This document shows positions 25,279-36,311 of a stretch of 64,000 nt of DNA, piece after piece. Positions within the stretch are counted from its first letter, which is position 1. The number at the start of each line of letters is the position of its first letter. The position numbers were made by a program, and so were the translations under genes. Under the pieces are notes generated by a model that had not been told where the DNA came from, searched no databases, and was given only the letters and a program-made list of their open reading frames with translations. The DNA comes from Haemaphysalis longicornis (Eukaryota > Arthropoda > Arachnida > Ixodida > Ixodidae): contig CM023452.1 of assembly GCA_013339765.2 (NCBI GenBank), positions 163,369,581-163,433,580 of the forward strand. The letters run 5' to 3'.

Positions 25279-25515
25279 CAGTCATAGACAAATGAAATGA
25301 GAGCACGGAAATATGAACCAGAGCACACAAGATCAAAGAATATGAATAGTGGAGAGAAAGTAATGGTGCGCTAGTGGTATATTAGAAAAGGCACGTTTTC
25401 ACGTTTTGTTACTGTAATAAGGCCACGCGACAATTTCCCTTGTGCGGAAATACATCACGCTATTTGTGTACCCTGGTTCATATTTTCGTGTTCGCGTTTC
25501 ATTTGTCCGTGACTG
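25279..25515. mobile_element. Short TA-flanked MITE
   Basis: Termini CAGTCATAGACAAATGAAAT (left) and, reverse complemented, CAGTCACGGACAAATGAAAC (right) are followed on both sides by GAG/GCGA-CACG and AATATGAACC. Total length is about 237 bp. TA precedes the left end (25277-25278) and occurs close to the right end (25519-25520). Terminus and target suggest a Tc1/mariner-type non-autonomous element. Confidence 0.7.
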
Positions 25516-27560
25516 TGCTATCAAGACACATTGAAATGCCTGCAACGGAAAGCCTGGCATTCAGTACATGCTGAAGGCCATGCTTAAGTACAGTGCAGGC
25601 TTACGCTATAGTTTGTATTCACTGGCGTGGCACGCATGCAGGCAACCATGTGAGTGCGCCGTCACTGGTTACGTCGGGCTCCGCGGGATGGCGGTACTTG
25701 TCCGTGCTAAGCAGATGATGTGTGTTTGACGTTCCAAACTCTGCCCCACCGAACGCAAAGTAATCCCTCGAATCCAATGTGAGTGCGATTAATAACGTCT
25801 ATGTTGAGACCACCGCTGAAAATCGGGTTGAAACGGAGCAGGCGACGCACGCCGACGTTCTTTTTTCAGCGGCATACGGGCGCAGTGGCACAAGCCGTAC
25901 CATGCCCGTGGCGCTTCAACCATGTACGTGGCCGTTTCCAGTATTGCCAAGCGAAGAAATTGACAGCTAATCTTTTCAGTGAATACCATCTAAATTACAA
26001 AAAGGCGCCAACGAGTGCCACTTGTTACCGCCGCCTGGCGGCTAACATGAGATGCTACCTTCTTCAAAAAGAACTACGCCAAAAAGCAATGTGACAAACG
26101 CCTTTCAAAATTCATCGCTCATTCCACCCCGTAAAGCTGGTTGAATAACGAAGCTGAATTGGCGAAACGAGGCTACAACAGCACAGCTACATTTACATCC
26201 CATTTTACGTGATTCTTTTTTTTTCTCGCCGCAATGTCTCAGTCGTTTCGACGCCGTCTCTTGCGCTCGGCGTCGCGGATTCGCTCTTCGCCCCGTCGCA
26301 TCGGCGCTTGCGCTCAACGTCGCGGCCCCGTTGCGTGTCCCGGGACGCCGGATCGGCAGGACGGCGACGGTTATATTTGTGGTCACGGGCGCGCACTCGT
26401 TCCCTCACCGCCGCTGCGGCGACGGCCACACTTCCGCCGCAGCTCGAAGCATCGTTCGTCGTGTAGGCACCCTGCACTAGACAGAGGTCGCTGCCAGCAG
26501 AGGTACTTGATATAGGAGTTGCGAAACTCCCCATAGTCCTTATTCATTAAAACACGGCCCTAGGATGGGTCCACTATTTTGCATTTTTCCGTACAATGAC
26601 GTCATCTGTTGGTGAGAAAATTAACTATACAACGTGCTTCGCCGCTCGACGAACTTGGCGAAAAATGGTATTTGAGGGCTTACCTAATTTTACCTAAGAA
26701 GCCCAATGGGTTCAACCAAGTGTTTTATATTAATTCTAAGCTAGAGTGGTGAAAAAATGCGACCGTGTGGTCAGCGAGACGCGTCGTCGCTGGCGCATTG
26801 TCGTCTGCTCTTCGTTATCTGTGGTCTTCCGGCGGCAAAAACAAGGGTTCAAAATTCACTTCGACGGCGTTATCGCAAGCTTGAAAGGAATATTTAGAGC
26901 CACTTGATCAGCTACTGGATTATTTTTGGCATACATTGTGCAGTAGGCAGAACGACAAAAGCAAATTTAGTACTTCAGGTCGGACCTATGTTGTGCTCGA
27001 GTGCCCGCACAAGCACCAATTGGTGGAGGCAGTTGCGCAAACGCAGAGACAATCGCAACATAAAGATTTGAGGTAACAAAAAACAATGAATGACCTATGA
27101 AAGTAAAAAATAAAGAATTATGCCCCTTTAAAATAAAGTTGAACGTTAAATGGTCAGTTGGAATAATTAATGCGTTTTTTTTAATAGTGCGCGCAGTGGC
27201 CACAACTGCCTACATCGAAGAGCTCTGGCTGCAAGCGCGGCAATTTTTCTAATGAAGTTACTTGTAGTGAAAGTAGGGAATTGACAAAGGTGTGGTGATT
27301 TCTCGACCTGTTATCACCCATTGCCTACAGCGTGCCGTTCCAGCGCTCTACGGTGCTGACACGGAGACGACATGCAAAGAAAGGCCGCCGTGATGAATGC
27401 ACCGATTCCTCCTTGCCGTTTTCATTTCCCGCAACCTGATTGGTCGGCTGATATCAGCGACTGACGTCTTGTCCCTTGCCTCCACTTAAACTGTTCGTTA
27501 GTTTTGTCTTTTGCTGTGACATTACCGAGAGCCTTCTGTGTGTGGGCACCCGTGGCTTCA
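25516..27560. other. Unassigned stretch containing a CpG-rich patch
   Basis: The only feature that stands out is 26230-26480, which is strongly GC- and CpG-rich and open in several frames on both strands, with arginine-rich or serine-rich translations that look compositional. I cannot support a coding exon or promoter there. The rest shows nothing recognised. Confidence 0.35.
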
Positions 27561-27747
27561 TTCATGGCATGATAATCATGATAATCCATGATTACCATGA
27601 ACCAACAGCCAATTCTTTTTCCATGTCCCTCCCTCCCAAAAAATAAAAAGAATAACCTGGGGAACAACACCCGCTCCAGCAAAGCTATGGCAGGTTTGCA
27701 ACCAATCAAAATAAATGGAACAGGGGTTATAAAACCCAACATACTTT

Positions 27748-27838
27748 TTGTAGAAAAAGCCAATTTGTAGAATGCAAAATTAATTACAAATTAAATTTGT
27801 ATTTAATTTTGCATTCTACAATTTGGCTTTTTCTACAA
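27748..27838. repeat. Near-perfect 91-bp hairpin
   Basis: Left arm 27748-27781 and right arm 27805-27838 are exact reverse complements as read (TTGTAGAAAAAGCCAATTTG outermost). The 23-bp spacer is itself largely palindromic (TACAAATT/AATTTGTA), so the structure folds almost to its centre. Outside it, CATGATAATCATG motifs occur at 27567-27600 and 27842-27858 with CCAACAGCC in inverted orientation, suggesting an outer pair of inverted ends of about 300 bp. Confidence 0.9.
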
Positions 27839-27869
27839 CAGCCATGATAATCATGGCTGTTGGTATTTT

Positions 27870-29990
27870 GGTCAGGGCGGCGACGCTTACTTAAACTGGT
27901 CGTTACGAATAGAGGCCTTGATGAGCATGCCATTTTTCACAATAGAAATGACGCCCTGAACCACCAGGATATGGAAAATGGCGCTGCTGCTTGTGAGGCA
28001 AACTTCAGCGCAATGTGCCTATACCAACGCGTGATCCGCTGGTTTCCTTTACCGTAGGGCGTTTCCTTTACACGGGGCCGTAGGGCGTTTCACCGCGAAA
28101 GACTCCAACAGTCCCTTTCCCTTTGTGGATTGGCACCCCTCGCACTCACTTCTGTTAGCGCATGCGCCCTTCATACTTCGGAGGGTTTTCTGCTCGCGGA
28201 CACACAAGCGTTTTGCTTCGCTGTAAAACGAATGACAGTTGCATCTTTTTGTATTAAGGCCAAGTAAGGAAAGAATCAGCCTTCACGCCCCGGGAAGGGG
28301 GAAGTTGAGCGATGCTGGCGGTCATGGTTGGGTTTGCTAGGTTGGGGTTTCGCTATATCGATCATTTGCTATAATGAATTATAAGGACACTGGACCGATC
28401 TGTACATCACAGACTAAAGACACGCATGACGGTCGGGTAGTGACTATGACGCTTTATTACAGCGTGGCAACGCCAATCACAGCACTGGCTCTAGTGCACC
28501 ACATAGGTGGCCACCAAGGAGCGCCTGACATTGCGCTATGGCCGGGGTTAGTGTCACTAGATAAGGTATAAGAGCACAGCCACTGAGGCACGCAAGTCCG
28601 CAAGGGTGCAGCCATTTTGATGTTCATCAGTATTGCGAGATTGCCGCTGCTACGGCCTCGCCGCTAACTTCAACCGAGTCGTTTGTTAACACTGCCGAAT
28701 ACGCAGGGAAAACAGCATCTTCGGGCTCACTTCTGCAGCTGAAATGCTGCTACACGCGTTATCTTTGATTCGCGTTTCGTACGACGTCAGTCGCGCGCAG
28801 CCGCACAGCAGGGAGGAGAAGAAGCTAAGCCTACCACAGTTTACCGACTGGAAATACACAAGTAACAAAATGGCGGCGCTTATGAACCGCAGCAGTGTAA
28901 GCAACTTCAACGTGATACGAATTGACCAATGATCATGGCAGCGGCACGGAACAATAGGAGAAAAGAGTGGCGATACTCTTTACTCTTATCTAGTGGCACT
29001 AGCCGGGGCAAGACAGGAAAGAGGCGGCGGCAGCGCCGGAGAGGAATGTAAAAGCGGGGCTGCAACCATACTGCATCCATAGAAGGCCATGTTTTGCTGC
29101 GCAACACGCAATGTGGGGAAGCCAGCTTACAAAGGCCAAGCTGCCTCCAATTGTCCTAAAGTCCGCTTCACCTCTGAGCACAAATGAATTGCTGCGAATA
29201 AATTTTTCGAGGAACAATATAAGACAGATCAAGAAATGATCTTTTGTATTTTTTTAAGAAGTTTTCATACGCTGCGAAGTCCACGAGTTTTGTTTCTACA
29301 CGGAACCGAGAACTAGGGGGAGGGGGGTTGGACCTTATAAAAGTTCTAAAAATCCGCTATAAGCGCCCTCAGCACTTCTTCTGCGAACGCGATAATGTCC
29401 AACTGAACTCGTGGGTAACACTGCCCAAGTAACAATACCAAGGAATGATAAGTGCAGCAGATCGGGGCATTCCATCGTCTTGGTACGAAAGGAAGAAATC
29501 GAACAAAGAAACACAAAACCTGAACACGACTTCTTACTCAGTACATTCACACAAACAGCAAATGTAGAGATTTTCGGCAAAGAGAAGCACTAGGGACGAG
29601 GCAAGAACATTCAATAAGGGTGGTTGGTTTGGACTCGATATATACAGTATAAAGACGGGTGGGAACCATAGCACCAGGTATTCCTGCTGTTGTGGACATC
29701 TAAAGAATGAGCATTCCCGTATAAAACGTGGCTTCTGGAAAAAAACTACAACGAAAGGCTGAGATAAAATATTGCGCGACACAAAGCTACGGGCTGTTTG
29801 CTGGTACATATATATGTCAAGTCGATTTATGTGGCCATCGTGTAGTTTTTTTTTTTCGTTGTGCCTTTTATACAGTGAAGGGACGACCCGCGTGCAACCC
29901 AGATTTCTTTAACCTCTTAATGAAGGTCATTATTTAAGCACATATACTTCGAAGCACGCCCATATAATTATGAAGTCGTCTTTCCGGGAT
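27870..29990. other. Stretch with nothing recognised
   Basis: A short duplication CCGTAGGGCGTTTC occurs at about 28052 and 28077. Around 28350-28375 the phrase TTCGCTATATCGA resembles a Tigger-type terminus but has no partner. No gene or RNA is supported. Confidence 0.4.
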
Positions 29991-30000
29991 GCTGTATGGT

Positions 30001-30783
30001 TAGGGTTGTTCGTTCTCCCGTAAAACCCAATCTTATCCGATTTTTCCACACGGAGCATGTTTCAGGAGAATCGGTTTAAATCCTATTTCTCCCCCGAACG
30101 GACCCTTTTAAAGTAGCTATCTGCACATCGTGCCCTGACGGTCCCGCCGTTCTCAACCAGTACGTGCTGGAAGCAAGACTAACAAACACAGCTTTCGAAT
30201 TCATTTAGTATTGGCATGACCTTACTGCTTACTACCGCAGTCTGGCAAATGCTGCACTCACCATGTTGTGCCTAGCTAATGGAAGCTTTGATGTAGAGAA
30301 AACTTTCTCACAGCTGAGATACGTTCAATGATCTCACAGGCCTCGAATGGAGACCGACATGTTGCTCACGCAGATGATAATGTATGTAAACAAATATGTG
30401 CAAAAAATCGTTGACCAGCTTTTCGTGCATAAAATGTTTATTTTCATAGAAGTTATCTATTCTCTTTACTGTCATCATTACTGATTCATTTCCAAACAAA
30501 CGCCAAAATTCGGAGAGTAGCTGCTAGAAAACCTTGATGTTCCCCCGATTACCAGCTTTAAACAAGCACCTGTTTTAACGCGTTAGAGTTAAGAAGTTCG
30601 TGATAACTTCTGATAAAATAAACTATTACTTAATACACGTGTAGATTTCATCAGAAAATACACAAATTCCGGAATGATTTATAAAAAACGATTTCTTACC
30701 GAGTACACTTCGAAAAATAACACCCGATTTCTACCCTCCGATTTAAAAAAAAAAGATATAGAACCCGAAAGCGAACAACCCTA
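30001..30783 (+). mobile_element. hAT-like DNA transposon, internally deleted
   Basis: The ends are inverted TAGGGTTGTTCG (30001-30012, and its complement ending at 30783) followed on both sides by pyrimidine-rich CTTTC/TTCTC and G-rich blocks. The flanks are TGTATGGT (29993-30000) and TGTGTGGG (30784-30791), matching at 6 of 8 bases, in line with an aged 8-bp duplication. Both the TAGGG terminus and the 8-bp duplication are hallmarks of hAT elements. The interior holds a C-terminal transposase remnant (30200-30400). At 783 bp it lacks the catalytic region, so it depends on, or descends from, a longer relative. Confidence 0.75.
30200..30400 (+). pseudogene. hAT transposase dimerisation-domain remnant
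   Basis: One frame reads YWHDLTAYYRSLANAALTML, then CLANGSFDVEKTFSQLRYVQ, a stop, and SHRPRMETDMLLTQMIMYVN. The order (W--h---YP-L---A---L, then G---VE--FS-LR-v-s--R--M----L---M---VN) corresponds to the hATC dimerisation region at the C-terminus of hAT transposases, where S-ER-FS is the usual core. Upstream catalytic sequence is not present, and the frame has an in-frame stop, so it is a relic within the flanking TIR element. Confidence 0.65.
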
Positions 30784-30921
30784 TGTGTGGGTACCTCGCA
30801 ATTAACGTGACGCCCACTAGTGCGATCCTCCATGGTTTACTGATTGACTGGTTGAATAAACATTGTAGCCAAGCCTTTGGAGAAAAACAGCACCAAACAT
30901 TAATTCATTTTTCCATTGTTT

Positions 30922-30928
30922 AAAAAAA
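30922..30928 (-). terminator. Pol III terminator of tRNA-Ala (minus)
   Basis: A run of seven T on the minus strand lies 10 bases past the tRNA 3' end, the usual stop signal for RNA polymerase III. Confidence 0.75.
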
Positions 30929-30938
30929 TTCAGTCACG

Positions 30939-31010
30939 TGGAGGTGCCGGGGTTCGAACCCGGGGCCTTTCACATGCGAAGCGAACGCTCTACCACTGAG
31001 CTACACCCCC
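30939..31010 (-). tRNA. tRNA-Ala (anticodon CGC)
   Basis: The 72-nt sequence folds into a full cloverleaf. The acceptor stem is GGGGGTG/CACCTCC with one G-T pair and discriminator A. The D arm is GCTC/GAGC with loop AGTGGTA, the anticodon stem TTCGC/GTGAA with loop TTCGCAT, and the T arm CCGGG-TTCGAAC-CCCGG. The anticodon CGC reads alanine codon GCG; the unmodified G3-T70 wobble pair is the classical alanine identity element. A and B box promoters (TAGCTCAGTGG and GGTTCGAACCC) are intact. It is base-identical to the copy at 38352-38423, but flanks differ, so the two are separate loci. No CCA is encoded, as expected in eukaryotes. Confidence 0.97.
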
Positions 31011-31976
31011 ACACAAGAACGCTGCTGAAAACGTTCAATATACTACTTCGTGAAGGAATGCCGTGAGAGCGCTAGAGAAGAAAGCCATAAACCTGATTAG
31101 TTTCATTGCACAGAATAACTAATACTTCTCCTCAAACAGTATTTACAAACTAGATGGGATTTATGTAAGGGTTGATGACGAGATAAATATTATCATCATT
31201 AACAGCCTATTTAGGTCCGCGATACCAGGCAGATATTAACTTAATCTTGTAAATATAATTGTCCCGAGTGATCAGTCTGATTTGATAAACTCTTCTGGAC
31301 AATACGGCGATATGAGTATCGTTTTGGCGATCGAATGCGTCATAACCGCTGCCGTTATAGCAGTGCTACATGCCCAAACGCGCACTCATGCACGCAGTCA
31401 TAGTTACAGCCATCATCATGGCCCCCACTTCACCAAGCACTAACAAAGAGATGGTTGTAGTTGAAAAAAAATTCATAGCAACTTTATTATTCGCAGTAGT
31501 TCCAAAAAAATAGGCAATTCCAAGTAATTCCGCGACTGATTCCTTTGAGCTGCATTCGAAAATAGCAAGCGGGCAAAAATTCTGTCGGTATTTTTTAATG
31601 AAAGAATGCTGCTAGCCTCGAGTCTTTGTGTTGGCCTAAATTGGCCGAAGATCTTTTTTTCTTTCTCTTGCAATGTTGATATGTGGGTACCATGACACTT
31701 AGACCAGTAATAAAAGGGGCTTGCCTACACAGCAAACGCTCATTAATCCTGTGGGCAGGAAACTGATTTCGTTAGAAGGGATAACTTGTTTTTAATAGCA
31801 GAGCTGTTTAAGATCTTGGTTGCACCGTCAATGAACAGAAAAAATACGAAGAAAATGCCGACCGCACGTGAGCGTGCGTGGCGTGATGTTCCTTGCAATA
31901 TGTCACGCACTCATTTGGGGTATTAACCAGGAATCGGGTGCGAGGAGGGATAATGCGGCCGCTACAAAAAAACTGT
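31011..31976. other. Stretch with nothing recognised
   Basis: No gene is supported. Around 31795-31832 the motif CAGAGCTGTTTAA--T--TTGCACCGTCAA matches the segment at 1960-2000, marking an unidentified dispersed repeat. Confidence 0.4.
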
Positions 31977-31989
31977 AAAGTAGAAACTT

Positions 31990-32251
31990 TGATTGATTGT
32001 CGGGTTTAACTCGCCGACGCAGCGCAGGCGATGAGGCGCGCGCCGCAAGGGGGGTATGAGGGGGGGGGGTTGTGGGCTTTGGATTACTTTTGACCACCTT
32101 GGTATCTTTGCCGCGCGCCGAAATCTCGTACACAGGAGGGTTTTTGCTTTTCGCCTCCATCATAAAAGCGGCCGCCGCGGCCTGGAACCGAACCCGCGAC
32201 ATCGTGCTCAGCAGCGCAACGCCTTAGCCACTGAGCCACCACGGCGGGTTG
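31990..32251 (-). mobile_element. tRNA-derived tick SINE, copy 3
   Basis: On the minus strand it starts CCCGCCGTGGTGGCTCAGTG with an A-box-like core. A B-box-like GCGGGTTCGGTTCCAGGCCG follows, then the shared body blocks (GGCGAAAAGC, ACGAGATTTCGGCGCGCGGC, GGTGGTCAAAAGT), GTTAAACCCGACAATCAATC at the 3' end, and no expanded tail. Flanks AAGTAGAAACTT (31978-31989) and AAGTGGAAACTT (32252-32263) match at 11 of 12, a target-site duplication. A G-rich insert with a run of ten G lies in the body near 32055-32070. Of the three copies this has the best preserved tRNA head. Confidence 0.9.
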
Positions 32252-32650
32252 AAGTGGAAACTTAGCCATTTGCATGAAGAAAGAGCATATAATCACAAAC
32301 GAGAGTTGGTTGCGCCTTCAATGAACGGAAACGCGAGCGCCACTAGACTGCTCTTGGCGTCACATGCCACCCTAATAATGCCGAGACTTCGCCATCTTTG
32401 GGTAAATCTAAATCTGCAATCTGAACAAGTCACTATTTACGCGTAATCTCGTTATTGTTTATTACTTGTGTAAGATAGGTAAATAAAAATTAGGTATCAT
32501 TCCTGATAGCAGTGGCATTGAAGCTATTTCCGTGTATGCTATCCGTGTATGCACGTGACAGGGGGTCCCACTACAGTTTATTGCTCTGGCGCCCCTTTCT
32601 GTATTGACTATATTCTAATGATGTACACTTCTGTGACGACAAAAATAAAT

Positions 32651-32687
32651 TTCTATTCTATTCTATTCTTTTCTATTCTATTCTAAT
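32651..32687. repeat. (TTCTA)n microsatellite after an AATAAA motif
   Basis: Pentanucleotide units follow ACAAAAATAAATT, again like a LINE 3' tail. The upstream 32450-32640 segment has no coding remnant that I can identify. Confidence 0.75.
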
Positions 32688-32689
32688 TT

Positions 32690-33120
32690 AAGAACGCAAT
32701 TGGAAATTGCCGCTGTGCCTTATCAACGCAGCCTGATGTTACTCCGCGTGGCTCAAGCAGTGCGTTACTGGGAATACTTTAAACGCTGCACGAGTCATTT
32801 TCGTGATTTTTCGGTCTTAATATGCTCCTCAATTACTGCAGCGACGATAAACTAACTACGCGAGAAAAGGCAGACGACATCATGCATTCATAGCAACCTC
32901 CTTTCAAGACGCGCGCGCCCGTTGACATGCGGGTCCGTCGCTTAGACGGAGTGATACCGTACATGTGCTATTGCCGTTCTTAACTTGTTACCGAACGTAG
33001 TTGCTATCACCGCCGAGCGGATTTCTCTCTACGAAATGCGACGGGTCGGCCTGCTTAGCTGTGTATGTTTCCTATTCTTCCTTCTAAGCTACATTTTTTC
33101 CTTAAAAGGAAGACGCTGCA
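32690..33120. other. Stretch with nothing firmly recognised
   Basis: The plus strand from about 32985 is open in one frame and encodes a hydrophobic stretch (CVCFLFFLLSYIFSL at about 33062-33105). This could be the upstream part of the broken coding region beginning near 33130, but the link is not shown. Confidence 0.3.
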
Positions 33121-33129
33121 GCTCCCTTC

Positions 33130-34490
33130 TAAAAAAAACAAGAAGTATTGCAGTACTTCAACGGCGAGGGAACACTCGACGAAGACTTTGCGGTGGAGGA
33201 CGACGAAGTATACGAGGACTCAAGAGGGTCGTATACAAACCAGGCTTTTATATACTTTACTTTGGTTTTGTTTTGGTGTCCGGCTGATGATCGACGTAAT
33301 ATACACAGGGTAAATGGTTCTGGTTGACTTATATGGCGCTCGTCGAGTTTGACTTAGTGAGACGAAAACAGTTCTTCTGCGACATCAGTCTTGCACCATT
33401 GTACAAGTTGGCTTAGATTTTTTTATCTTTGGCGAATGGGACCATCCAGCACTTCGAACACCGCGGTTTTTCGAACGAAGCGATGTCGTTGTACAGAAGG
33501 GTTTGCTTTATATCTTTCTTGCTCTTACCCCCCGCAATGGCAGGAACACTCTTCGCAATTGGGAAGTTCCTGTGAACTGAAATACGTTTCAGAAAGTTAC
33601 AGCAAAAGAAAGCGAAGCAAGAACTTGACGCCAGAAAAGCCAATGACGCAGAAGAAATCTGCGCCAAAGTGGCTGGGCTGCACCAAGACGCACTTCGCTT
33701 ACAAAACGTCCAAGGACATTTATGAAATTCTTATAGGTTGGGATTGGGAAAGTATGAATGTGCATTTAAGCGCCTTAGACGCCTTGCTTCAGCCTGGCGT
33801 TGTCCAAGAACTTTGTAATATTGTCGCTGCTTGGGAAACTTTGCTTTGCGACCCACTTAAGCGCTTTCGAATGGCTTCGATCTGTCTCCTATGCGCTACG
33901 CCATTGCTCCTTCCTGCATGCGTGGGATCCGTGTGTGTGACGGCGATGTTGAATTTATCAACTTGCCTATACAGTTATACACTTCTCGGCTCAAACTATT
34001 TGAGCCGTTAAGTGACCTAGAGTCTGCGGACTATTACCTCAATGTGATTGAGACACCGAACGAACTGTGGCATTCGGACAATAATAAATCACACAATATT
34101 AACATGTATCCCTCTATGATCGAGCAAGCCCACTTAAGCAAAACGGTGCCTCATTTCAAAAAGGCAATTAAAAACTGTTCATTTTTAATACTCAGTATGC
34201 CGTTGACCCAATGTACTCCGATGTTTTATTGTTACTGCGGATGGTGCGATTTATTTCTTCTGTCTATTGCCCCAAATTGTCAATATTGTTCATGTGCCAG
34301 GAGATGTACTCTGCATATTGTGCATTCCTTACTACTGTTATTAAGATTGAGTGTGTCGCGTTGAATGACAATAAAATTGTACACTGCTGCCTTATGTGTA
34401 AACGCAAGGCATTGGCTCCGTCAGGAGATGTTGCGATCTCCTTTTACCTTGTCTCGTGGGGATACGCAATTATGTCCAAATAAAAAGATT
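33130..34490 (+). pseudogene. Unrecognised decayed coding region with AATAAA
   Basis: I do not recognise the protein. Frame 1 gives VLQYFNGEGTLDEDFAVEDD then EVYEDSRGSYTNQAF (33145-33250), an acidic segment with a hydrophobic end. Frame 3 then gives MALVEFDLVRRKQFFCDI, a stop, a block with HFEHRGFSNEAM, a hydrophobic LLLPPAMAGTLFAIGKFL, a stop, and a highly charged helix-like block, KKAKQELDARKANDAEEICA followed by KVAGLHQDALRLQNVQGHL (33605-33720). From 33891 frame 2 is open (VCDGDVEFINLPIQLYTSRL and following) to 34364. AATAAA lies at 34480-34485, followed by (TTTGA)n. Codon-like quality switches frame at least three times. It may be a retroelement relic or a retroposed gene; a 33391-34011 open frame across it is probably accidental. 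Confidence 0.3.
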
Positions 34491-36300
34491 TATTTTAATT
34501 TGATTTGATTTGATTCGCTCGTTCCTCTGAATTCCTCCGCTCTCACCATCGGCGGTGTTCTGGCGTGGACAGCACTTCTCCCGACTGCCGAGTTAAATAA
34601 ATCTCGTGCAACGGATCGCCGCTTGCTATGAAACGATTCCAATGAGCCGTTTTGCTGTCCCAATGGTGGCTTTTTCGCTGAATGGATTGCGCAATGATTT
34701 CGAATAAAATTTACGTAGAGTTCACAGGATATAATGAGAGTTTCCACGTCGGCTGCACGTGCATAGTTTCAGACGGAAGAATGCGGCCAAAAAGTTTCTG
34801 GGTGGTTGAGCTCCCGTTTTGTTTATTTCATTCTGAAAAAGATCTTGTTGTTGTTCGCTTCTGTGTTCATCTCACTTTCGTACTTTTCCAGGGCAGTCCC
34901 AGTCGATATTATCGTAAAAAGGAGCGTAAAGAGCGGCTTCTAACAAACAATGTTGGCAAATAGTGTGGAGTGTCCCTTCTTGGTACCGGCCAGGTATCGG
35001 CTTGTCAGTTTGTCGTCTTCACAAATGGGCATTAAGGACATGGCCGTGACGTGTGTTTCAGGGTAAGAACACAAGCATTGTGTCTACTTTGACGGACACA
35101 TTGTCAACCGGCATCTGCAATAATTCCAATAAACGCTTTCCCTCTTTTCTTTATGTTTGGAAGCACTGCAAAAGCTATAATTATCTACAGCAAGGAGCGG
35201 CAGTGCGTGATTTGCTCGTCGCAGCAGATACGCCTTCCGTTCCTGCTTTGCTTTTGTGGCTTTTTTTTTAAGTGACTATCGAATGCGTTTATTGCTGCAA
35301 CTGGAAGAAAGCCGGCCAATGGCCGCTACCTCGCGGTAATGGTGTAATTCCAGCGGTCGAAGTACGCCAAGACCGCGAGAGAGAGAGAAGTTTTGGAGCA
35401 AGTGTCTAGATAATCTGATGGGCATAGAGATAAGGTACTTTGCGACAACCCTAATCTAAGTGCTGGATGTGTTTGCTGACTGCATTCTGAAAGCATTTAA
35501 GACTTCGAAAATTAAAATGTTGCAGGGTCCATTAAATCCTGCACTTGCCTCTTGGCTGGTGTACATTAACCTTCGTATCTGCACAAACAGGATTCCTGGT
35601 AAAATGACTACAAAATATTTCTCGGACCTATGGCATCGCCAAGTAAAAGTAGACATTTGGAATATGACGCATCCTATCTTACTTCTGCGCACTCACCTAA
35701 TGTAAGTACCATGCAGTATAGACGTCGTTAGGGCTGCGCGGGAGAGTTTCATACGCTGGATATGGAGGGGAAGGGAGATGCGAAGAACACATTTAGATAT
35801 TCCGGGTGTCATAGATGGCCCCACACTGAGTGCTTGTAGCCGAGCGCGTTGTCGTGGAACCACTTCTAGGATGCCTCAGCGTCTCCTCTTGCTCTAGCTT
35901 GCTTTCAGAGTGTTGCTACTTCTGTTTCCAGAGCACGTAGTACTGGATCCTATGGCTTGGCGTGGTATCCTGGCTTGGCATCCTTGGCTTGGCATCCTGG
36001 GATTCCCAGGCACGTATACTGTATGTTCTTAGTAGGCGCACTGCTCACCAAGCATTGCAAGTTATCGAGCTCGACAACGGTCTTGCGTGGTAGCCTGTTG
36101 TGAAGGTGTCCTGGCACTCGCTGTTGTAAGCTTACGAAAATGAAGGCCAGACGCTTGTGAGGTGGAAGGGAGTTACAGTTGCAGTAGAGGTCATCTAGAG
36201 GTTGGTATTGTTGGCGAAGTCGTCCGTAGAAAGATAAGATGAGGGCTTAGCTCATTTTTCAGACTACGGGAAAATTTCTTAGTTAGTAACCAACTCGCGC
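34491..36300. other. Stretch with short tandem repeats, no gene recognised
   Basis: A (TTTGA)n tail of about three units sits at 34494-34515. At 35952-36001 a GGCTTGGCATCCT-like 13-bp unit is repeated three to four times. No domain or RNA is supported between them. Confidence 0.4.
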
Positions 36301-36311
36301 AACTTATCGCT

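Noticed and set aside
28350..28376. TTCGCTATATCGA as a Tigger terminus
   Set aside because: No inverted partner was found within about 2 kb and no flanking TA pair can be assigned.
33391..34011. 206-codon plus-strand open frame
   Set aside because: It starts at a non-ATG codon. The better protein-like blocks of the region lie in other frames, so it is treated as an accidental frame within a decayed region.
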